A stretch of 64,000 nt of DNA from FEN-1279 sp964501535 (lineage in GTDB: Bacteria; Bacteroidota; Ignavibacteria; Tepidaquicellales; Tepidaquicellaceae). The notes beneath the pieces are model-generated. The model had not been told where the DNA came from. It saw only the letters and a program-made list of their open reading frames with translations, and searched no databases. Location of the stretch: positions 1 to 64,000 of the forward strand of contig CAZCSV010000001.1 of assembly GCA_964501535.1 (NCBI GenBank), written 5' to 3'. The position numbers were made by a program, and so were the translations under genes. Position 1 is the first letter of the stretch. Every line of letters starts with the position of its first letter. Below are positions 60,294-64,000 of this stretch, one piece after another.

Positions 60294-60882
60294 ATTTGAA
60301 TTTTATGTTATACTTTATTCCTCCGAGTAATCCGAAATATGTGTTTAAAAACGGTGAGTCACCGACTCCGAAATATAAATGATATTTTATCTTGGCGAAT
60401 AAATCCAGTTCTTTTGTTATGGGATATTCTCCTCCGAAACCGATATTGCCTCCTAATGTACTGTTGCTCTCAGATGGATATGATGTCGTTATTCCGTTTA
60501 TCTTTATGTCGTATGAACCTTTTTTCTCGAGATAATATCCCATACCACCCTCTATAAAATATGTTATATCCGTTTCTTTTATATCCAGTCTCGCACCCGT
60601 CGAAATTTCAAGTAACCCTGTACTTGAATTATTGCTGTAAGATTCGCTTGCCTTGTTGTTTTTTCTGGATGAAATGTTGTATGTAAGATTGAATAATAAA
60701 TAAACCGGGTCAATCTTATGCTGTATATCGAATCCAATATTGACACCCGTTTTAAATACTTCTGAAGAGTATGGTAGAAAAAATCCGCTGTGAACACCTA
60801 TTGCAGTCGGATTCCTTAAATCTATTTGTGATAAAACAGTACCTGAAATTAGAAAAAAAATAATGATGAATAGTTTTTTCAT
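60292..60882 (-). CDS. Outer-membrane beta-barrel protein
   Basis: The 196-residue protein has a signal peptide (about 1-18, SGTVLSQ) and eight or more amphipathic strands, e.g. GVHSGFFLPYSSEVFKTGV, LDIKETDITYFIEGGMGYYL and GGNIGFGGEYPITKELDLF, with Gly and aromatic residues at strand ends. It fits the small opacity-type/OmpA-like barrel class. No specific family. It lies 11 bp after pdxH on the same strand, possibly as a trailing gene. Confidence 0.72.
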   Translation of the reverse strand: MKKLFIIIFFLISGTVLSQIDLRNPTAIGVHSGFFLPYSSEVFKTGVNIGFDIQHKIDPVYLLFNLTYNISSRKNNKASESYSNNSSTGLLEISTGARLDIKETDITYFIEGGMGYYLEKKGSYDIKINGITTSYPSESNSTLGGNIGFGGEYPITKELDLFAKIKYHLYFGVGDSPFLNTYFGLLGGIKYNIKFK

Positions 60883-60893
60883 GTTTTTTTATT

Positions 60894-61541
60894 TTAAGGT
60901 GATAATCTCTCAATTTTCCATTTGTTTTCTTCTTGGATATATCTTACCCTGTCGTGTAATCGGCTCGTCCGGCCCTGCCAGAATTCGAATATATTTGGTT
61001 TTAGAATATATCCTCCCCAGTACGGGGGAAGTGGTATGTCTTTACTGTGAAATTTTATAAAGTATTTTAAAAATTTCTTTACTATGAAAAACCGGTTTTC
61101 AATTACCTCACTTTGATTCGATGCCCATGCTCCTATTCTGCTCTTGTATGGACGTGTGTCAAAATATCTCTTTGATTCTCCCTCTGAAATCTTACTGACA
61201 GTCCCTTCTAACCTTATCTGTCTCTCGAGCTCCGGCCAGAAAAATAATATTGAAGCACTGTCGTTTTCCGCTAATTCTTTTCCCTTCCTGCTTTCGTAAT
61301 TCGTGTAAAAAATAAAACCGCTTTCATCAAAACCTTTCAGCAATAGTGCCCTGACTGAGGGCTTTCCGTCTTTCGTCGATGTCGCAAGTATCATTGCATT
61401 TGGTTCGGGTAATTGTGAATTCATCGCTTCTTCGAACCAGAGTGAAAACTGCTCGAACGGATTTCCCAAAACGTCTTTCTGGTCGAGTGATTTTAATTTG
61501 TAGTTTTTTCTTAAATCCTGTATTATTTTTTTGTCAATCAT
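60894..61541 (-). CDS. pdxH: Pyridoxamine 5'-phosphate oxidase
   Basis: At 215 residues the FMN enzyme makes pyridoxal phosphate from PNP or PMP. NAMILATSTKDGKPSVRALL and GFIFYTNYESRKGKELAEN bind FMN. FFWPELERQIRLEGTVSKI and YFDTRPYKSRIGAWASNQS contain substrate-contacting Arg and Ser. The end is FWQGRTSRLHDRVRY and the final WKIERLSP motif. The window also holds several PLP-dependent enzymes (17835, 24014, 28535). It lies 2 bp after the GH3 gene. Confidence 0.96.
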   Translation of the reverse strand: MIDKKIIQDLRKNYKLKSLDQKDVLGNPFEQFSLWFEEAMNSQLPEPNAMILATSTKDGKPSVRALLLKGFDESGFIFYTNYESRKGKELAENDSASILFFWPELERQIRLEGTVSKISEGESKRYFDTRPYKSRIGAWASNQSEVIENRFFIVKKFLKYFIKFHSKDIPLPPYWGGYILKPNIFEFWQGRTSRLHDRVRYIQEENKWKIERLSP

Positions 61542-61543
61542 AT

Positions 61544-63283
61544 TTAATTTGTTAATCCCGTACCGTATTTGTATTCTTCAGATATTGTTATTGGTAATTT
61601 CCCCTTGAATCCGATTTCTCCGAATAAGCTTTTTACAACTGCGTTAATTGAACTTTCTCCGTCTCCATAAGCACAAATGTAACTGTCTGTATTTTTAAAA
61701 CCTTGAAGTAAATATGGATTGCCGAAGGAAATTACGCAAACCGGAATACCGTTTTCAATTAACCTGCTTATCAGCTCTGTCTGTGATTTCGGAAGCCCGA
61801 CCGTACCTGTCTTTATTTTTACTTTCGCATAAATCGGAATTACTGTGTATGTGAATTTTCTTGCTTCGCTTAATATTTCATCCGGACTCTTTATATCGCC
61901 TTTTATATCATAACTTGATAGTTCACTGAAATAATCCTTTCCTTTTTCGGAAAAAGCCTGCAGAAAGTAATCAGAGTTCGCTTTCTCATTCCCGTTGTTT
62001 AAAGAAATTATTATACAGGATTCTTTTCTCTTTGCTGTCCTTCTTCCGAAAGGTATGTTGCCCTTGTCATTTTTTACGAGTGTTATTGATTCGTCTGCAA
62101 TAATCTGTGATAATTTTTTTGATACATCCGAATTTACTACCGATGATACAAGATTTACATCAATAGCTTTTTCTTCGTCCAAACCAAGCCACTTTTTGGA
62201 TTCGAGAATCTTTCTCGTTGAATATTCGATTCTTGATTTCGTAATTTTCCCGCTTTTTACAGCATCTTCAATTGCATCTATGGTTATCTTTTCACCCTGA
62301 GGCATTAAAATTAAATCTATCCCTGCTTCAACACACATAATTGCAACCTGCTTTGTTGTAAAATGCTTTGTTACTCCTGCCATGTTTAGTGCATCCGTAA
62401 CTTTCAATCCGTAAAAACCCATCTCACCCGTTAACAAATTTTCGACTATTTTTCCCGATAATGATGCGGGAATTTCTGAGTTACTTTCCAGTGCGGGAAA
62501 TGATATATGCGCCGTCATTATGGATTTCACTCCGTAATTTATCGCATTCTTGAATGGTACCAGCTCTGTTTTTGTTAACCTGTCCTTGTCAAAACTAAGA
62601 ATTGGTAAATCGCTGTGGGTATCTATGTCTGTATCACCATGACCCGGGAAATGCTTTGCAGTCGCTATTATCCCGCCGTCCTGCATCCCCTTTATCATCG
62701 CAACCCCAAGCTCCGATACAAGCATCGGGTCCTCTCCGAATGAACGGACGTTTATTATGGGATTGTATGGATTGTTGTTTACATCCATTACAGGCGCGTA
62801 ATTCTGATGAACTCCTATTGCTTTGCATTCTTTTGATATCTGTAAACCCATTTTGTACGCGAGGTCGGTATTCCGTGTCGCACCAATACCCATGTTGTTG
62901 GGAAATATCGAACCGTCTTCAAGCCTCATTCCCGTTCCTCTTTCGAAATCCTGTGATATCAGCAGGGGAATTTCGGATAAATTTTGGAACCTGTTGATTA
63001 ACTCCGCTTCCTGAACAGCGTTTCCTTTGAAAAAAATTAACCCCCCTATTTTTTGATTCGTTATCAGATTCTTTATCCTTATGTACTCCGAAGAATTCTC
63101 GCTCATAGAGAATCCGTCTGAATAAGATATTATCATCTGTGCAATTTTTTCTCTCAAAGTCATATTGTTCAGCCTGTCCTGTACCCAGTCATATTCTGCC
63201 TTTTTTGCATATTGATTCGAATCAAATCCCCAGACACACAAAAGGATAAGAAATGTATGTATAATGGCTTTTCTATTTTTCAT
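61544..63283 (-). CDS. Exported glycoside hydrolase family 3 (NagZ-like beta-N-acetylhexosaminidase)
   Basis: The 579-residue protein has a signal peptide (about 1-24) and a GH3 TIM barrel. KHFPGHGDTDIDTHSDLP contains the His/Asp pair that serves as acid-base in NagZ-type GH3 enzymes. VTDALNMAGV holds the catalytic Asp, and LISQDFERGTGMRL and the DVNNNPYNPIINVRSFGEDP loop bind the sugar. A C-terminal extension of about 200 residues corresponds to the second GH3 domain. It likely releases N-acetylglucosamine from peptidoglycan or chitin fragments, outside the cytoplasm. Operon with pdxH and the upstream slipin is close (10 bp). Confidence 0.9.
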   Translation of the reverse strand: MKNRKAIIHTFLILLCVWGFDSNQYAKKAEYDWVQDRLNNMTLREKIAQMIISYSDGFSMSENSSEYIRIKNLITNQKIGGLIFFKGNAVQEAELINRFQNLSEIPLLISQDFERGTGMRLEDGSIFPNNMGIGATRNTDLAYKMGLQISKECKAIGVHQNYAPVMDVNNNPYNPIINVRSFGEDPMLVSELGVAMIKGMQDGGIIATAKHFPGHGDTDIDTHSDLPILSFDKDRLTKTELVPFKNAINYGVKSIMTAHISFPALESNSEIPASLSGKIVENLLTGEMGFYGLKVTDALNMAGVTKHFTTKQVAIMCVEAGIDLILMPQGEKITIDAIEDAVKSGKITKSRIEYSTRKILESKKWLGLDEEKAIDVNLVSSVVNSDVSKKLSQIIADESITLVKNDKGNIPFGRRTAKRKESCIIISLNNGNEKANSDYFLQAFSEKGKDYFSELSSYDIKGDIKSPDEILSEARKFTYTVIPIYAKVKIKTGTVGLPKSQTELISRLIENGIPVCVISFGNPYLLQGFKNTDSYICAYGDGESSINAVVKSLFGEIGFKGKLPITISEEYKYGTGLTN

Positions 63284-63292
63284 TCAATTATA

Positions 63293-64000
63293 TTACTTGT
63301 CTTTCGTTTCTCTTTGAATCTTTTCGGACATATAATTGAAATACTTTAATATTTCAATCGGTAACGGAATTATTAAAGTCGAAGTTTTTTCAACGGCAAT
63401 TTCGGTCATAACCTGAAGATACCTTAACTGTAATGCGTTAGGATTGCTTCCTAATATGTTTGCCGCATCGGCAAGCTTTTGTGCAGACTGAAATTCACCT
63501 TCTGAATTGATAATTTTTGCTCTTTTGTCTCTTTCAGCTTCTGCCTGTCTGGACATTGCCCTTATCATCTCCTGTGGCAGGTCAACATTTTTTAATTCAA
63601 CATTGTTTACCTGTATTCCCCACGGCTCCGTCTGATTGTCTATTAATTCTTTTAATTTTGCATTAATCATATCGCGATGGGCGAGCAATTCATCCATTTC
63701 GCTTTGACCGAGGACGCTTCTTAAAGTAGTCTGCGAAACAAGTGATGTCGCATACATAAAATCTTCTACCTGAATAATTGCTTTGTTTGGATCCGCAACT
63801 TTAAAGTAAATAACCGCATTGACTTTTACGGATACGTTATCCCTCGTTATTATATCCTGAGAGGGTACATCTAACGCTATCATTCTTAAACTTACCCTCA
63901 CCATTCTGTCTACTATGGGTATCAAGATTATCAAACCCGGTCCCTTTACTTTTGAAAATTTTCCAAGCCTGAAAATTACTGCACGCTCATATTCATTTAA
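63293..64000 (-). CDS. Slipin / SPFH-domain membrane protein, N-terminus beyond window
   Basis: The frame is open to the right edge: upstream of the internal Met at 63934 it reads LNEYERAVIFRLGKFSKV on the minus strand, the typical start of the SPFH fold after a membrane helix. The visible 235 residues include GPGLIILIPIVDRMVRVSL, VPSQDIITRDNVSVKVNAV, SQTTLRSVLGQSEMDELLA and VELKNVDLPQEMIRAMSRQAE, all slipin/stomatin signatures. The C-terminus has LIIPLPIEILKYF, expected for slipin. Such proteins build membrane scaffolds, often with an NfeD partner protease encoded next door, which would lie to the right. Confidence 0.92.
   Translation of the reverse strand, partial: LNEYERAVIFRLGKFSKVKGPGLIILIPIVDRMVRVSLRMIALDVPSQDIITRDNVSVKVNAVIYFKVADPNKAIIQVEDFMYATSLVSQTTLRSVLGQSEMDELLAHRDMINAKLKELIDNQTEPWGIQVNNVELKNVDLPQEMIRAMSRQAEAERDKRAKIINSEGEFQSAQKLADAANILGSNPNALQLRYLQVMTEIAVEKTSTLIIPLPIEILKYFNYMSEKIQRETKDK

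Overview
The window looks like a chromosomal segment of a Bacteroidota/Chlorobiota-type bacterium, most likely class Ignavibacteria. This is inferred from three things: AT-rich DNA, two secreted proteins that end in the type IX secretion sorting domain with the YPNPFNP-type motif, and an elongation factor P whose tip loop reads PGNLRAF, as I recall for green sulfur bacteria and relatives. No rRNA or other taxonomic marker is present to settle it. Most genes are housekeeping or metabolic. Gene density is high, with short operons, several A-rich or Shine-Dalgarno-type ribosome sites and some TTG/GTG starts. Four tRNA genes are present: Gly-GCC, Cys-GCA, Gly-CCC and Ala-CGC.

Layout. 1-3314 (minus): the N-terminal 1104 codons of a giant tubulin/FtsZ-superfamily protein, cut by the left edge. 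3315-5223: a very AT-rich cassette of three plus-strand genes that I read as a toxin-antitoxin-chaperone (TAC) module, namely a HigB-like toxin, a HigA-like antitoxin with a long C-terminal tail, and a SecB-like chaperone. It has a candidate operator at the front and a strong terminator at the back. 5224-6233: an HTH gene bracketed on both sides by 9-bp tandem repeats. 6234-10257 (minus): enoyl-ACP reductase, a membrane protein, accC, accB and efp (fatty-acid synthesis and translation). 10423-12386 (plus): gap, a WHy/LEA lipoprotein and two tRNAs. 12427-13989: a GT-C glycosyltransferase. 14230-19010 (plus): an OmpR/EnvZ-type two-component pair, methylmalonyl-CoA decarboxylase, a lipoprotein and an aminotransferase. 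19012-23355 (minus): a zero-gap operon of a multi-cluster flavin dehydrogenase, its FAD partner and an Ste24-like protease.

23488-32280: a zinc-ribbon membrane protein, tRNA-Gly, a SerC-like aminotransferase, rarA, two thioredoxin-fold proteins, a polysaccharide deacetylase, threonine aldolase, gyrA and tRNA-Ala. 32427-33527 (minus): four very small genes, including a secreted 65-residue peptide translationally coupled to a 62-residue basic protein. 33756-43806 (plus): a helical-repeat protein, an NtrC-like regulator whose ATPase motifs have decayed, queF, fumC, a CoA-transferase, queC, an AI-2E family transporter and GTP-dependent PEP carboxykinase. 43807-54004: small exported proteins, two T9SS cargo proteins, DUF1579 and NTF2-like proteins, YgbA, a TPM-domain protein and a second GT-C enzyme. 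54383-64000: a 1054-residue propeller sensor kinase, a GNAT-like protein, OsmC, two barrel-type proteins, pdxH, a GH3/NagZ-like enzyme and a slipin cut by the right edge.

How the genes work together: gap, fumC, pckG, the CoA-transferase, the decarboxylase and the amino-acid dehydrogenase fit a heterotroph that ferments or respires amino acids and organic acids and can make sugars from them. queF and queC belong to queuosine synthesis. The most notable systems are the TAC module, the tubulin-like protein next to it, the small-peptide cassette and the degenerate NtrC regulator.
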